From Sciurus carolinensis (lineage: Eukaryota; Chordata; Mammalia; Rodentia; Sciuridae): DNA of 64,000 nt. The translations under genes and the position numbers were made by a program. Below the pieces are notes generated by a model. It was not told the DNA's origin, did no database searches, and worked only from the letters and a program-made list of their open reading frames with translations. The stretch lies in the NCBI RefSeq assembly GCF_902686445.1, contig NC_062224.1, positions 49,351,156 to 49,415,155 on the forward strand. Reading direction: 5' to 3'. This document shows, piece by piece, positions 22,260-37,000 of this stretch; positions within the stretch are counted from its first letter, which is position 1, and every line of letters starts with the position of its first letter.

Positions 22260-24551
22260 AATTCATGTTTGATATGGAATTACCAGAAGAATAGATTTGT
22301 TTCATTTTACCTTAAAAAAATTTCTCAATCCTCCAATGAATTTCCAGGGAATTAAGTTGAGTGTAGAGTCAATCCCAAAATGTTATGTGCTGTATGATTC
22401 TATCTATGTAACCTTTTTGAAGTGACAAATTATAGACATAAAGGACAGAATTGTGGTTTTCAGAAAGGAGGGAGGTGTGTGTAGCTATCACAAGGCACTA
22501 GGAGTGACCTATAATGCTGGCATGTTCTGCCTCCTGATTGTAGTAATGTCAGTATCCTGATTGTGAGATATATTACACAATAGTTTACAGTGGGAGACAT
22601 TGGGTTAAAGGCTACACGAACTTTTATTAGTGGATATTAATTATACAGCAAAATGGGTTTCATTGTAGCATATTCACTCATGCATATAACATACTTTAAT
22701 CATTTTATAGGATTATTTTTTATAATTCTTATAATTACATGAGAACCTATAGTTCTCTTTAAAAAATCAAAGTTGCTTTCTTAATTTTTGGGAAGTAAAA
22801 ATGATTCTCATCTTTACTAAGTTTTCCTAAGGATAGAAGTTTTCCATAATGATATCAAAGCCCAAGACTTCAAAGATAAGACATTAGCAGCAATAGACCT
22901 GGTTGTTTGTAATTGAAGGCCTGAAACTCAGAGCTATTCCCTAGTGGACTTTCCCTCCAACTGGTGGAGGAAAAAGCCCACCCCCAAACCCTGGCATTTG
23001 CTCCATCATGATATTCCCAAAAGTGAACTATGTAGACTAAAGTGTTTCTCAAATTAATTATCACAAATACAAATTAATTTTATATCAATCTTTTACTAAG
23101 GGAGTTCTGGAAATTGCATCAAACTAAAAGGTACAGTACAACACATATTAAACTGTGGGGGTCCTCTCTGCCACATCCTGCATGGAGAAGGAAAGGGTCA
23201 ACTGCCCAAGGAGGATGTTGGCAGGTTTTCTATTACCCAAAAACCTTATCTACTCAATAAACACATAAGAGCCAATACTCTTTTTAAATGAGAGGGGGTG
23301 TGATGGGTCTGGTCATACCATCTCTGGCCTCTTACAACTCACTCAACTCTCCTTTATTTATAACATACAGGTAAAGGGGGTCAGGACCTGGAGGAGCTTC
23401 TACTGTAATGGACAGGATAGGGTGGAGTTAGGGAAGCCATTCTCTGAGGGGAAAAATTCCAGAAGGAGACAGGGAACCACTCCCATGAAGTCCCTATGCT
23501 TCCTTGCAGTTCCTAGAAGCCAAGTCTCTGTGTCCCATGGCTCAACCTAGTCTGATTCTGCTAAATAAGAATGGCTTCCCACACTAAACATTTAATATAA
23601 ATTGCTTGAGCCTGTTTCTAGCCCAAGTTTATTATGTGAATTCTAACTCAATGCCCCCCACCCCAGTAATAAATTTTATATTATTCATACTTGGTTTAAA
23701 AGGTTGATAAATTCTTTTTAAAAAGTCTCCTGTATGCATTTTCCTTAATCTTATTTCCTAAGACTCTATTTACGCTATTTTAATAAAAAGAATGATCATA
23801 AATATGCAGATGCTTTAAAAGTTAACATTTTAATAAATAGCATTATGCTAAGCGGTGTAGGCTGTAAGGAAGAGACATTAGTCCTGTTAAGTTAGTAGAG
23901 TTTATTGTAAAGATATGATGGAAAGAGGGAAATGGTGGGGGGGTCTACTCGCATAAGTAGGCCTTGAAGAGATGGCCCAGTCTGGGAACTGTCAGAGCTC
24001 AGGGCGCAGGCAGCCCCAGGGATACAGTGATGCTTCATTCCCTTCAGCAGGCATCTGTGGACCCCATTTGTAGTTTCTGTCATGGTTCTGACCCAGGCCA
24101 TTTTCTCCATTTCTCCTCTTTTTCTCTTGGGTTCTTGTTTGTTTCCAACTATTCCATTTTCTTTCCAGTCAAGTTCAGGCTATCACAGTGAGACCAAGAC
24201 AGCCTATTCGGCTTACCTTCATTCTTGACCACTACCTACACCATGGGTACACTCTAGGTGGTTGTCCTTTGACAGGCTCACCCTGAGTCATCAGTCATAG
24301 CAGGACCACAGACAGCCACCCAGTAATTGACAAGAAGAACTGCTTACAAAGAAGCCTGAGGTAAAAGGCATTTTGAGTACTTGTCGATACAGACTGCCTT
24401 GTCTTCATAATACAATAGGTTACATTTTCTTATTAAATAGGACTGCTCAGTGTTTCAAAGAATTAGATCGAGCTTTAAATTACTGCATATGTTGAACAAT
24501 AATTCCAAGCATTTCCCCGTCAATCATTTTCACCATTAAAATAACTGAAGA
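22260..24551. other. Intergenic between the putative promoter and OLAH, no gene seen
   Basis: There is no splice-bounded coding segment that I recognise. The 72-75 codon frames at 23892-24191 have no recognisable motif. 23140-23640 has an LTR-like feel (pyrimidine-rich, a polyadenylation-like AATAAA), but I could not define ends. Confidence 0.5.
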
Positions 24552-24637
24552 AGGCTAAGGGGTATAGTTAAGTGGCAGAATGCTTGCCTGGCATGTGCAA
24601 GGCCCTGGTTTTTATCCCCTACACTGAAAAAAACAAA
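24552..24637 (+). mobile_element. ID SINE, diverged
   Basis: GGTATAGTTAAGTGGCAGAA ... CATGTGCAAGGCCCTGGTTT with a short A tail. It lies just beyond the OLAH stop codon, antisense to the gene. Confidence 0.75.
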
Positions 24638-24917
24638 TAGTTGAAGGAAAAAGTGATAATTTGCCAAGCATTGATTTTGGCAAACTTTCCACAGATGAAA
24701 ATTGAAAAATTCTAATACAAAGATAAGGACTGCCAAAAGTGTTTTTTTAACTCTTTGCCTTTTGTCTCCAGATATATAAATGCTGGAGAGAGAAATGCAT
24801 TCATATGTAATAAATCACCCTGACAGTAGAAAACATGTGATTTCCAATCTCTGAATAAAACTACTGAGCTACATCTGTATAACCAAGAAAACTATTTTAA
24901 GGCTAAAGGAAAAACCC

Positions 24918-25060
24918 CTAAAAGTTGGCAAGCATTGATAGTTCTAGACACTTGGTTATGTAGTTCTTGATGAAATTTTCATTGTCAGGTTCCAGAAGAT
25001 AAAAGTGATCTCCTGGCAGCACATGAATATCAACATTTCCACTGGTTATATCTTTCCAGG
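24918..25060 (-). CDS. OLAH: OLAH last coding exon (residues 219-265, catalytic His237, stop)
   Basis: There are 143 coding nt after the acceptor TTACTTTTAG. The exon begins AWKDITSGN. His237 lies in LPGDHFYLL and the protein ends ...[10 protein letters not shown] followed by TAG at 24920-24918. No obvious AATAAA lies in the next few hundred bases on the minus strand, so the end of the 3' UTR is not placed. Confidence 0.95.
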
Positions 25061-28000
25061 CTAAAAGTAAACAAAATTTTATTTAATAACAAATGACATT
25101 TGCCATCTACAACAAAAATTTTTTTTCCAAATTGTATTTCTCTAAGAGCTGATATCCATTGGTTGATATCCATTGGTAGTTATTTCTAAGGTGTCAGGTT
25201 CTATGCATCCTAAGTTTTTAATTTCTCTAAGACTTATCAATGGCATTTCTCTCTCTCTCCCTCCCCCCACCTCTCTCCCTCCCTCTCCCCCCCCCCCCCT
25301 CTCTCTCTCTCATACTGGGGATTAAACCCAGAGGCACTTTACCTCTGAGCCACTCCCCAGCCCTTTATTTTTTTTTTCTTTTGAGACAGGGTCTCACTAA
25401 GTTGTTAAGGTTGACCTTGAATTTGTGATCCTTCTGCCTTGCTGCTGGGGTTACAGGCATTCGCCATCATGCCTGGCTGTGTTCTTTTATTTCACATGAG
25501 ATCAGTACCTCTCCACCTATACTAAATAAAACTGGGATGAACTTTCTATTCACTGCAGTAACTGTTAGTTGACATTTGCTGAAAACCATCAAACACATAT
25601 TTCAATAAAATTCCCAAAACTATAAAAATAATTTCACCTTCTACATCCTTTGCTAAGTCTTCAGATCCAAGAAAGCATGTCAAATCACAAGAAAGAACGG
25701 CCTTAGAGGGTGTGTCAAAGCTGTAGACAAAAAAGAGCTGGTTAAGCAACATCCCCGAACCTCTTCCTGTTAATAGCGTCACTGAAATGAAACAGGAGAC
25801 CTCACCTTTTTGCTCTTTCCACAGTGCAAGTATATTTTCATCAAGTGGGGGCAACTTCTCCCTATCAGAAACTGCCTGAGACTCACTGTGGCCTGGGACA
25901 TTTTCCAACCTCATCTAAGTTCTAGAATGTACACTGACAGCAGGATGGTGCTGGGGGGCCCCAACTCAGGGTGAGGCTGGTTAACAACCAGTGCTGTTGG
26001 CTGTTGTAGCCCAGTTATGACCTCCCTGATACCTCCCAGCTCTCTCCACAGAACAAGAGTGAATTCTAAATAGAAGCTACTCTAACATCTGGAGACTAAA
26101 TAATACACTATTGAATGACGAATGGATAGTAGGAGAAATCAAGGATGAAATTTAAAAAAATACTTAGAGGTAAATGAGAATACCGATACAACACACCAAA
26201 TATCTGGGACACTATGAAAGCAGTACTAAGAGGAAAGTTTATTGCATTGAGCTCATTTATTAAAAGAATAAAAAGTCAACAAATAAGTAACATTACATCT
26301 CAAAGTCCTAGAAAAAGAACAAATCAACACCAAAAACAGTAGAAGACAGGAAATAATTAAAATCAGACTGAAATAAATGAAATTGAAACAAAAGAAACAA
26401 TTGAAAAATTTGACAAAACAAAAAGTTGGTTCTTTGAAAAAAAAAATCAATAAAATTGATAAACCCCTAACCACACTAACAAAGAGAAAACGAGAAAACC
26501 CAAATTACTAAAATTCATGATGAAAAAGGAAATATCACAAGGACACAACTGAAATACCCAAGATAATTGGAAACTATTTTGAAAACTTATACTCCAATAA
26601 AACAGAAAATATTGAAGACATCAACAAATTCCTAGAAATATGTGACCTATCTAAACTGAATCAGGAGATCATACACGATTTAAACAGAACAATTTCAAGT
26701 AATGAAATGGAAAAAAACATCAAAAGCCTACTAATTAAGAAAAGCCCAGGGCTGGGGAGATAGCTCAGCTGGTAGAGTGCTCGCCTCCCAAGCACAAGGC
26801 CCTGAGTTCCAGCCCCAGTACCGCAAAAAAAAAAAAAAAAAAAAAAAAGAAAAGCCCAGAACCAGACAGATTCTCAGTCAAGTTCTACAAGACCTTCAAA
26901 TTATTCCATGAAATAGAAAAGGAGGGACCACTCCAAAACTCATTCTATAAGGCTAATATCAACCTGATACCAAAACCTGACAAAGACACATAAGGGAAGA
27001 AAACTTCAGACCAATATCCCTGATGAACATAGATGCAAAAATTCTCAATAAAAGTCTGGCAAATTGCATACAAAAACATATTTAAAAGATAGTGCACCAT
27101 GATCAAATGGGGTTCATCCCAGGGATTCAGGGTTGGTTCAACATATAGATATCAATAAACATAATTCATCATATCAATAGACTTAAAAACAAGGATCATG
27201 GGCTGGGGTTGTGGCTCAGTGGCAGAGCACTTGCCCAGCACATGCAAGGCACTGGGTTCAATTCTCAGCACTGCATACAAATAAATAAAATAAAGGTCCA
27301 TTGCCAACTAAAAAATATATATATATAAGAAAACATGAATCATATTATCATCTCAATAGATACAGAAAAAAACATTTGACCACATACAGCACCCCTTCAT
27401 ATTAAAAACACTAGAAAAACTAGGGATAGTAGGAATATACCTCAACATCATAAAAGCCATATATGCTAATCCCAAGGCCAACATAATTCTAAGCAGAAAA
27501 ATTGAAAGTATACCCTCTAAAAACTGGAACAAGACAAGGATGCCCTCTTTCAACTCTTTTATTCAACATTGTCCTTGAAACTCTAGCCAGAGCAATTAAA
27601 AGAAAGGAATTAATGGTATATAAATAGGTAAAGAAGAACTCAAACTATCACTATTTGCTGATAACATGATTCTATATTTAGAAGCTTCAAAATAAAAACT
27701 CTACCAGAAAACTTCTAGAACTAATAAATGAATTCAGCAAAGTAGCAGGATATAAAATCAACATGCATAAATCAAACGTGTTCCTATACATCAGTAATAA
27801 ATCCACTGAAAGAGAAATTAAGAAAACTACCCCATTTACAGTAGCCTCAAAAAAATGAAATATTTGGGAATTAATCTAACAAAGGTGAAAGACCTCTACA
27901 ATGAAACCTACAGAACACTAAAGAAGGAAATTAAAGAAGACCTTAGAAGGTGGAAAGAACTCCCGTGCTCCTAAATAGGCAGAATATTGTCAAAATGCCC

Positions 28001-31000
28001 ATACTACCCAAAGCATTTTACAAATTTAATGCAATACCTATTAAAAGCCCAATGACGTTCTTCATGGAACTAGAAAAAGGAATCATGAAATTAATTTGGA
28101 AAAATAAGAGACCCAGAATAGCCAAAGCTATCCTTAGGAAGAAAAAGTGAAGCAGGAGGCATCATAATACCAGACCTTAAACTATACTACAGAGCTATAG
28201 TAATAAAAACAACATGGTATTGGCACCAAAACAGACATGTAGACCAGTGGTACAGTATAGAAGACACAGAGACAAACCCACATAAATACAGTTAACTCAT
28301 ACTAGACAAATGTGCCAAAAACATTCACTGGAGTAAAGATAGCCTATAGAGGTGGGGGGGCACTAGGGAAGAATATAGTTACTTTAGGTAGAGGGTAGTG
28401 AAGGGAGGGGAAGGGGTAAGGGAGTAGGAAGGATAATAGAGTGAAACACACATTATTACCTCATGTACATATATGACTGCATGACAGATGTGATCCTACA
28501 ATATGTACAATCAGATAAATGAGAAATTTTACTCCATTTATGTATGATTTATCAAAATGCATAAATGCATTCTGTCATGTATAGCTAATTAGAACAAATT
28601 TTAAAATTAAATTTTAAAAAAGAGGGTTCTGCCTCAGTTTCACCACAATAGCACAAGTACATTTACTGAGCTGGATGCTGGGTGCTGGGGACATGCAAAT
28701 AAGCAATCCAGCCCTGCCCTCCTATGTCTGATAGCCTGGCTGGGGAGAGAGATGTGAATGAAATAATCAGACAACTGAAGAGAGATGAAAGTAAGTAATA
28801 TCAAGCCATGTGATCTGAGAGCATGGGACAGGAGTAGGGACAAGCCAGGGTCATGGTGGGTCTCCCTGAGGAAGTGAAGTGTATCTGAGATCTGGATGAA
28901 TAGAAGAGAACTGAGTGAAGAGGACAGAGGCTTCAGGGAAAGAGAAAAGGAGTTCGATTTATTGCTCAGAGAATGAAGTGGGAATTGGGAGAAAAATAAG
29001 GTGAGGAAGTAAGCAAGGGCCAGGTCTAAGCCACACAGAGGATTATGGTTGTCCTAAGAATGGTAAGACACAAAAGGATCTAACTCATAATCAAACTTGA
29101 CTGTCATCCCCCTGGATATAGTGCAGGGAATGGACTGGAAGGGGACAAGGGTGTATGACAGCCAATTAAGGAGCTCTTTCAATAGGGCAGGTGAGGATTT
29201 CTCTTCTGCCTAGAATGTAAACACTAGGAACATGACTCCCACCCTCAGAGCAAGGGGGAAAAACAACAGAGTAACTCATGGGAAGCTGAGGTGCAGGCCA
29301 CACCGTAGGCCCTCTAAGGAGAGGTGGAGGTGTCATAGGCTCAGTCCTGGCCAAGTGCGCAAAGAGACATCCAAAATCAGTAAGGGTTTTAACAGGGGTT
29401 GGGGTGGTGGTCAGGTGGAACTCACTCCAACTCACAGACTCTTTTCCATGGTCCTCCACTAGTGGTCCACAAGGAAGATTGGGAGCAAAGATAGAGGTCA
29501 AAGTTAGTCCCCGCTGATGGGAAAAGGGACAGCAGGTAATCAGTAGTGGCAGTGGGACAAGACCTAACACTGCCTCCTATAATATAAAGCTGCTCCCCCG
29601 CCCTTTATGCTGTAGCCATTTCTCCCCCTCCCATCTTACAACCTAGCTTGTCAGTCTGTGAACATCCTAGCTAGCTATTGGTCCATTAGTCAGCCTGCAA
29701 GTCTCCTTCTCAGTCATTGGTCCGTTTTGTTAGCCGAGAAATTCCAATATTAGGAGAAGCACCTGCGCCAGTTCCTCTTTTCTTTCTTTTCCCAGCCCTG
29801 AGCGGATGCGCTGGTCCTAGACATCACACAATGTCTGGTGTGAGCTCCCGTGTCCGGAGTGGCTTTCTGGGTGCTGTTGCTGGACCGCAACTCAGACCGG
29901 GCACCCCAAAGTACTTGCTCCCCTGGATTCAAGGGTCTGAGCTGCCTTGGGACCCAAACAGCCACATTTTTCTTACACCTCCTGCCGAGGTCCTTCTCTC
30001 ATTCTAAGCAAATGCCTTACACTGCAGGAGAGGGGCATGAACACCTCATGGCAGAACACAGGTGAAGACCCCTGACTGCTGGGGAAGGACAGACACACAA
30101 CCCTCTACTTGGGGGAAGGAGTAGGACACAGTTCTATTCCAAATCCAAGCAAAGTGGCGAGGCGGGTAACAGGGTGGCACAGTGCTTGTCTAGCAAGCAA
30201 AAGGCCCTGGATTCCATCCCCAGCACCGCACAACAAGACAGAAAAACCAACGAAGCAGAGGTCTGTTGCTTGTGGAAAGAAGCAAAAATTTTCCATCCAA
30301 GCCAACCTAAGATACATGAGGCAAGATTTGTCTGTACCAAGGAGAGGGGACAGCCGTCTTGAGAAAGTCCCACCCACAAAGCCCAGACACAGGGGGCTAC
30401 CTAGGAATGATGCTTGAGACAGTCTAGATGCCCAAGCATTCCAGTAGCCCACATCCAGTAACAAGCAATAGCTGTCTACACTGGGGAGCAGCAATAGAAG
30501 GGGCTCAAGAAATAATGAAGGTTTGGGGTGAAGCAGGACCATTGAGGAAAACAAGTACGCTTCAGCAGCCTCACCCCACGTTAACACCAAAGGAATGAGG
30601 AATTGATGGTGCATGAAGGTAACCATAACAACAACAAAACCCAAACTCAGCTCACCTCCAATCTAGATTGACTCAAACTCCCTCCTGTAAGGGCAGAAGG
30701 AAAGATGTGCTAATTCCCATCATAGATTCATTTCTGCATCTACTATTCTATTCCAAAAAGTATAAAAAGCTTTAAAATTTTATATATAAATTTCAATAAC
30801 AATTTTCAGACAAACAAGAAAACAAGAAATAAACAATTCGTTGTTAAGGGATAAAACACTCAAAAGAATCAAGAGTGACTAAGACCCAGATGTTGCAACT
30901 ATCTAACAGGAACTTCAAGATACCTATGATTAATATGTCAACTGAGTTAATGGGAAAGGTAGACGATGTATATATACAAATGAGAAATGTCTTTTCAGAG

Positions 31001-34000
31001 ATATGAAAACTCTTAGAAAGAGACAAATGGAATTTCTAGAAATAACCAGCCACAGAAATGAAGAGTTCCTTTGAGAAGCATGTCATTAGACTCACAGTCA
31101 GGGAAACAAGTCAGTGAACTTGAAAGCAGCCAGCAGAAATTATCCACATGGAGACACAAAAAGGAATAAAAGCTTAGCGAAGACATCATCCAAGAGATGT
31201 GGGACAAAATCAAACAGCCTAGTGCATGTAGAGTCACAGAGGAGCAGAGGAAGCAGACCAGGCAAGAGACTGTCAGAGTTTTGGAACCACCCTGCTGACA
31301 CAGCTCCACTCTGGACACCAGGCTATGAGCATTGGTGTTAGGTGATGGGGAAGGACTGAGAGATGCACTGGGCCTAATTTTATTTATAATGGAAAGAGCT
31401 GAGACCTGAGGCTGGGTAAAGACACAACAGAGTGAGAAAGGGAAAGGAGCAAGAGAGAAAAAGAACCCAAGAGCAGGGTTTGGGGAGACCTTTGGGTACT
31501 GGAGGAAGCTAATAGTGGTGACTGGCTATCACAATTTGATTCACAGCAGTGAAGGTGATAATGTTAATATGAGTTTCTCTATTCTAGAAGTAGAATATTT
31601 CTAGGACTTATTTATTTATTTATTGTGTGTGTGTGAGTTTGGGAGGTTTATTTGGAGTGAAAAACAATGGAATGCTAGTGAGTTTTTTCTCGTGTTTTGT
31701 TTTTAAAAATGACCTGTGGCCTTTTTACATGTCATACCCAAACTGATGGCCTGCAGTTAGTTACTTGAGTTAGGCTTTTTACCCTTTCTTTGCACAGATG
31801 AGACAAGGTGTTAATGAAACATGCTTAGAATCTCACAGCTGATAAAACACAGGATTTTGACAGTAGTAAGTGGACTCTTTAACATTTAAGTCAAACCTTA
31901 ATATTCAACTATTATGCAAGGCTTAGTTACTATAAAACAAGGTTTTGTATATATTATTTCATTTAATATTAATAGTGATATGGATTATTTGTAATTTTTA
32001 AAAAATTTTATTTAGTTGGCAAGTAATAATTATATATATAGGTATATGAGGTGATATTTTCATATATGCATTCATTATGGATCAATTAAGTCGTTAATTA
32101 GCACATTCATTATTTGACATATTTCTAATTTTTTACCATGTGAACATTTAAAATCTACTGTCTTAGGGGTTTTGAAATGTACATCACATTGTCATTAGCT
32201 GTAGTCATCATGCTAATAGGTCGTAAAAACTTACTTCTCCACTCTAACTGAACCTTAGTACCTTCTGGCCAGCATCTCCCTATTCCTCCCCCTAATCCCC
32301 AGCAACAGGTAGCCACCATTCCACTCTCTACTTCTTTTGGTTCATGTTTTTAGTGTCCACACATTAGTGAGACTGTGTTCTGTTTGTCTCTCTCTGTTTG
32401 GTTTATTTCACTTAACATAATGTCCTCAGGATTCATTCAGGCTGTTACAAGTGACAGGACTTCATTCTTTTTAAGGCTGAATATTGTTCCACTGTGTATA
32501 TATACTTCTTTATTTGCTGATGTAGGCTTAGGCTGATTCCACATCTTGGCCCTCGTGGATAACACAACAATAAACACAGAGTGCAAAATATCTCCTAATG
32601 AACTAATATGATAATTCTATTTCTTTGTTTTCAGGCACCTCTCTTCTCCATAAGGGCTATACTAATTCACAGTACCATCAACAGTGAACAAGTGTTCTCT
32701 TTTCTCCACATCTTTTCCTGCACTTAATATCTTTTGTCTTTCAGATCCATTCTATCAGGTATCAGATGGCATCTCATGTTGGTTTTGATTTGCATTTTCC
32801 TGATGATTAGTGATGTTAAGCACCTTTTCCTATACCTGTTGGCTATCTGCACAACTTTTGATAAATGTCTATTCAGGTCCTTTGCCCATTTTTATATCAG
32901 GTTGTTTTCTTGCTATTGGTTCTTTGAATTCCTCATATACTTTGGATCTTAACCTCTTATTAGATATATGATTTACAGATACTTTCTTCTAATCCATAGG
33001 TCTTCTCTTTGTTGATTGTTTCTTTTGTTTTGATATAATCTCATTTGTCAATTTTTGCTTGTTTCCTATGCTTTTGGGGTCATATCCAGGACAATGTCAT
33101 GGAGCTTTCCCAGACTGTTTTCTTCCAGGAAGTTTTTCTTCCCAGGTCTTGTGTATAAGTCTTTAATCTTTCTGAGTGAGGCAAAAGTCCAGTTTCATTA
33201 TTTTGCATGTGGCTATCCAGTTTTGCTAACACCATTTATTAAGGAGAGAAGAGAGTGTCCTTTCATCATTTTGTATTTTGGCATTTTTGTTAATAACCTA
33301 AGTACATAGGTTTATTTTAATGCTTTTGATGCTCTCTCTTGGTTGAAGAGTTCATTTTTATGTCAGTACCATGCAGATTTATTACGATAGCTTTTTTTTA
33401 AATGTCAAGTTCCTTTTCCTTTCTTTTTATATGAGACAGGCATTTCTTTGATCCTGACTCTCTGCTCAACTTAGTCTTAGGAAAATCACATTTGGGTTAA
33501 GATGCTTGGGATAGAAATGGAAAGACGGATAGACTTAGGATATCTAGGAGATGAACTGTGAACTATACAGTAGATTGAAGTAGGCAGTGATTGGAGAGAT
33601 GTGTGACAACGGAAAGGCCTATCTCACTTCTCAAGGTGCTGCACATCTGCTCCACTTTTTGTAGCTATCTGTGTAAATGTCCAGTAGCAAGCACAGCCCA
33701 TGGTGGCCCAATGCCTGTTCCAGGCTTAGTGGCTGAAAAACAGGTAATGTAGGCCCAAACATATGCTTTCAAGGAATTTAAACCAAGAGAACAAGCACCA
33801 GGCAAAATAGAAGAAATGCATGACAGTATATAAGGATGACTAGGGTCCAATGCTGGTCCCACAATGATAGCTCCTGGGATAGTAGACCAGGAAGAGTCAT
33901 TTGTAGGTTTAGGTTGTTGGGGGAGGATTGACAGAGCCTTAGGATTTCAGTTCTATCGGAAGACTCAAGCTTCAATCCAGACAGCCCATGAGACAAGGAA

Positions 34001-37000
34001 AGAGGGAGATGTCACGAAGCTAAGGGAGTTCTGGAACAAATTCACAATAAAACAAGCTTAGCAAACTACTGCTCCCCTCCCCACCGTCTACCCCACACTT
34101 AACAATAAGTAGTGATCCATTCCTGCTGATCCTGCTAAGATGATGAAATTGCTTTGGCATTTATTCAATAAATATTCATTATATGATAAAACATACATAC
34201 TAATGTATAAATGTATATATATGGTATTTATAAAATATATATTTGTATATATGTATTTGTGTATCTTTATAGATATAATTTTTGTGCTCAGTCTCCATTC
34301 TAAGCCAGTACAAATATTATGAATGACCCCAAAGAAAATGGAACCCAACTCTTTGAATATTACCTTTTCATCTACACACCCTCTGAGAACTGCCCATCTG
34401 TATTTTTCTATAAACATCCACACACAAAATTGTCTCAGTTACTTACCTGTAATTGCTAATAAGCTTGATATCTGCCAAGATTCTGGGAATACTTTGTTGT
34501 AAAAGTTCTTTGTCATTAATAAAATTCTTGGGGGTGCCTCCAAACTCTATAAGGTAAGAATGAATTTGTTCTTCTGACAATTCATCAAGTTTGGGAATTT
34601 GAGGCCGGGCCTTTGACTGGAAACATAAGCAAATACAGGATGATATGGTACAAAACACACTTGTTCATAAACTGAAAGTTTTCTATCTAAAGTCAAGTCC
34701 TAAAATCAAGGTTGGGAAATGGAATTCTTCATCTAAAGGCTTCAGGAGAGAATTCTTTCTCTACAAAAGCAGGGAAAGTTCCTCAGCAATTCTAGCCTCA
34801 TAGGGCCACCAAAATGGCATTCTGGACTCAGAATCCCAGGTCAGACGGTGAACTTTTGAGGACAGGATGGGGATCAAAGGGAGAAGTGGAAGAGGAGCAG
34901 GAACCACAGCTTAACCTAGGTTTAAAAGTTAGAGAAGTTTGACATCACTATCCCCTTTTCAATTTTCAAGGATTCTTTCCTGGCTGATTGATCACTTTTC
35001 TGAAATCGTTCAGAAAACAATTAAGTTCCCAGCTATCTAAAGAGAAAAAGCACGGGTGCTCAGTATGAGCTCAGAGGCAGGAGCAGTGCAGGTGATTATC
35101 AGGGGACTGATGAAGTGCACTTCAGAGAAATGGAGAGAGAATGACATTGAAAGAGATTTGAGGAATTTTCAATAGCAAATAGTGTGCCTGCCATCATTCC
35201 CTTGTCAGACCAAAGTTGCCAGAAAGGAAAATAACAGCCTGATTTTTTATTCCCCCATTTCCCTCCTCTTCCCTCCTCTTTCCAAGGAAAATGAAATTAC
35301 TTACATGGGGGGCAGTCATACTTGACATAAACAAGTGCACTGGCTCCAGCTTATATTTTTCTTTTAGGTGCAGGGAAGTCATAAAAGCAATGTAGGATCC
35401 CATACTAATTTGCATAAAGACAAACATGATAACTGTTCAGCAAGACTCGTGATGGTTCAAGTATCACAAACACAGCAGGATCATGAAAGAATTAAAAGTA
35501 TAAGTTAACTGATTAATAACTATTTTATAAAAGTATACTTTCAATGATTAATATCAACATAAAGAGTATTTCAAACACACTAGTACTGATGTCCCCAGTG
35601 CTACAGTTTGGATCTGGAATGTCCCCAAAGGTTATGTGTTAATGGTTTGGTCCCTGACTTGGTATTATTGGAAAGAAACCTAAGAGGTGGGGCCTAGTGG
35701 GAAGTCTTTGGGTTACTGAGAAAGTGCCTCAGAGGTGGATCGTGGAATCCCAGCCTCTTCCTTTTCCTCTCTTTACTTTCCTGGTGATGAGGTCAGTGGT
35801 TTTGCTCTGCCACATAGTAGGACCAAGAAATCATGAATTGAAACCTTTGAAACTATGAGCCAAGTAAACTTTCTCTCCCTATAAGTTGATTACCTCAGGT
35901 ATTTATTTATAGTAATGGAAAGTTTATTAACACACATAGGCTTGCAATTCATTTAAATTTCCTTTTCTTCCTTAAAGATGTATATCACTAGGTCTTTGAC
36001 AGTTTATATCAGCAATTCTTTATTTTTTAATTTTTATGGTAAACAAATGGGATACATGTTGTTTCTGTTTGTACATGGAGTAATGGCATACCATTTGTGT
36101 AATCACACATTTACATAGGGTAATGGTGTTTGATTCATTCTGTTATTTTTTTTCTTCCCCCTGAACCCTCCCGCAGCTCTTTTCCCTCTATACAGTCCCT
36201 CCTTCCTCCATTCTTGCCCCTCTCCCACCCTCCATTTTGTGTCATGATCCACTTATCAGCAAGATCATTCGTCCTTTGGTTTTTCAAGATTGGCTTATCT
36301 CACTTAGCATGATATTCTCCAATTTCATCCATTTGCCTGCAAATGCCATAATTTTATCATTCTTTATGGTTGAGTAATACTCCATTGTATATATATACCA
36401 CAGTTTCTTTATCCATTCATCAATTGAAGGACATCTAGGTTGGTTCCACAATCTGGCTATTGTGAATTGAGCAGCTATGAACATTGATGTGGCTATATCT
36501 CTATAGTATGCTGATTTTAAGTCCTTTGGGTATAGGCCAAAGAGTGGGATAGCTGGGTCAAATGGTGGGTCCATTCCAACTTTTCTAAGGAATCTCACAC
36601 TGCTTTCCAAAGTGGCTGCACTAATTTGCAACCCCACCAGCAATAATGGATGAGTGTACCTTTTTCCCCACATCCTCTCCAATACCTATTGTTGCTTGTA
36701 TTCTTGATAATCGCCATTCTAATTGGGGTGAGATGGAATCTTAGGGTAGTTTTGATTTGCATTTCTCTTATTACTAAAGATGGTGAACATTTTTTCATAT
36801 GTTTGTTGATTGCTTGTAGATCTTCTTCTGTGAAGTGTCTGTTCATATCCTTAGCCCATTTGTTGATTGGGTTCATTTGTATTCTTGGTGTAGAGTTTTT
36901 TGAGTTCTTTATATATTCTGGAAATTAGTGCTCTATTTGAAGTATGAGTGGCAAAGATTTTCTCCCACTCTGTAGGCTCTATCTTCACATTGCTGATAGT

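Larger units (their letters stand above)
26040..28622 (+). mobile_element. L1 copy D: ORF2 segment joined to 3' UTR, internally deleted
   Basis: ORF2 homology runs from the end of the endonuclease (about 26040) through the reverse transcriptase, with many small indels, to about 28343. There the sequence jumps to 3' UTR-type text (GGGGCACTAGGGAAGAATAT..., CATGTACATATATGACTGCA) ending in an A-rich tail near 28622. The ORF2 C terminus is deleted. It is antisense to OLAH. Confidence 0.85.
25721..34446 (-). other. OLAH intron 5 (8.7 kb), contents
   Basis: Contains an L1 copy (26040-28622) with two ID insertions, an LTR-like segment (29480-30000), an ID fragment, old L1 pieces (30690-31500 and 31990-33420), and otherwise unremarkable intronic DNA (28640-29480, 33430-34440). 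No internal exon was recognised. Confidence 0.8.

Noticed and set aside
23964..24191. 75-codon frame near the OLAH 3' end, considered as an ACBD7 exon
   Set aside because: No acyl-CoA-binding motif and no flanking splice signals that fit.
25546..25914. 122-codon minus-strand frame longer than OLAH exon 6
   Set aside because: Only 25720-25638 matches the family; the rest is read-through into introns beyond clear AG and GT splice sites.
29717..30007. 96-codon frame in a GC-richer segment
   Set aside because: No recognisable domain; base pattern fits an LTR-like element better.
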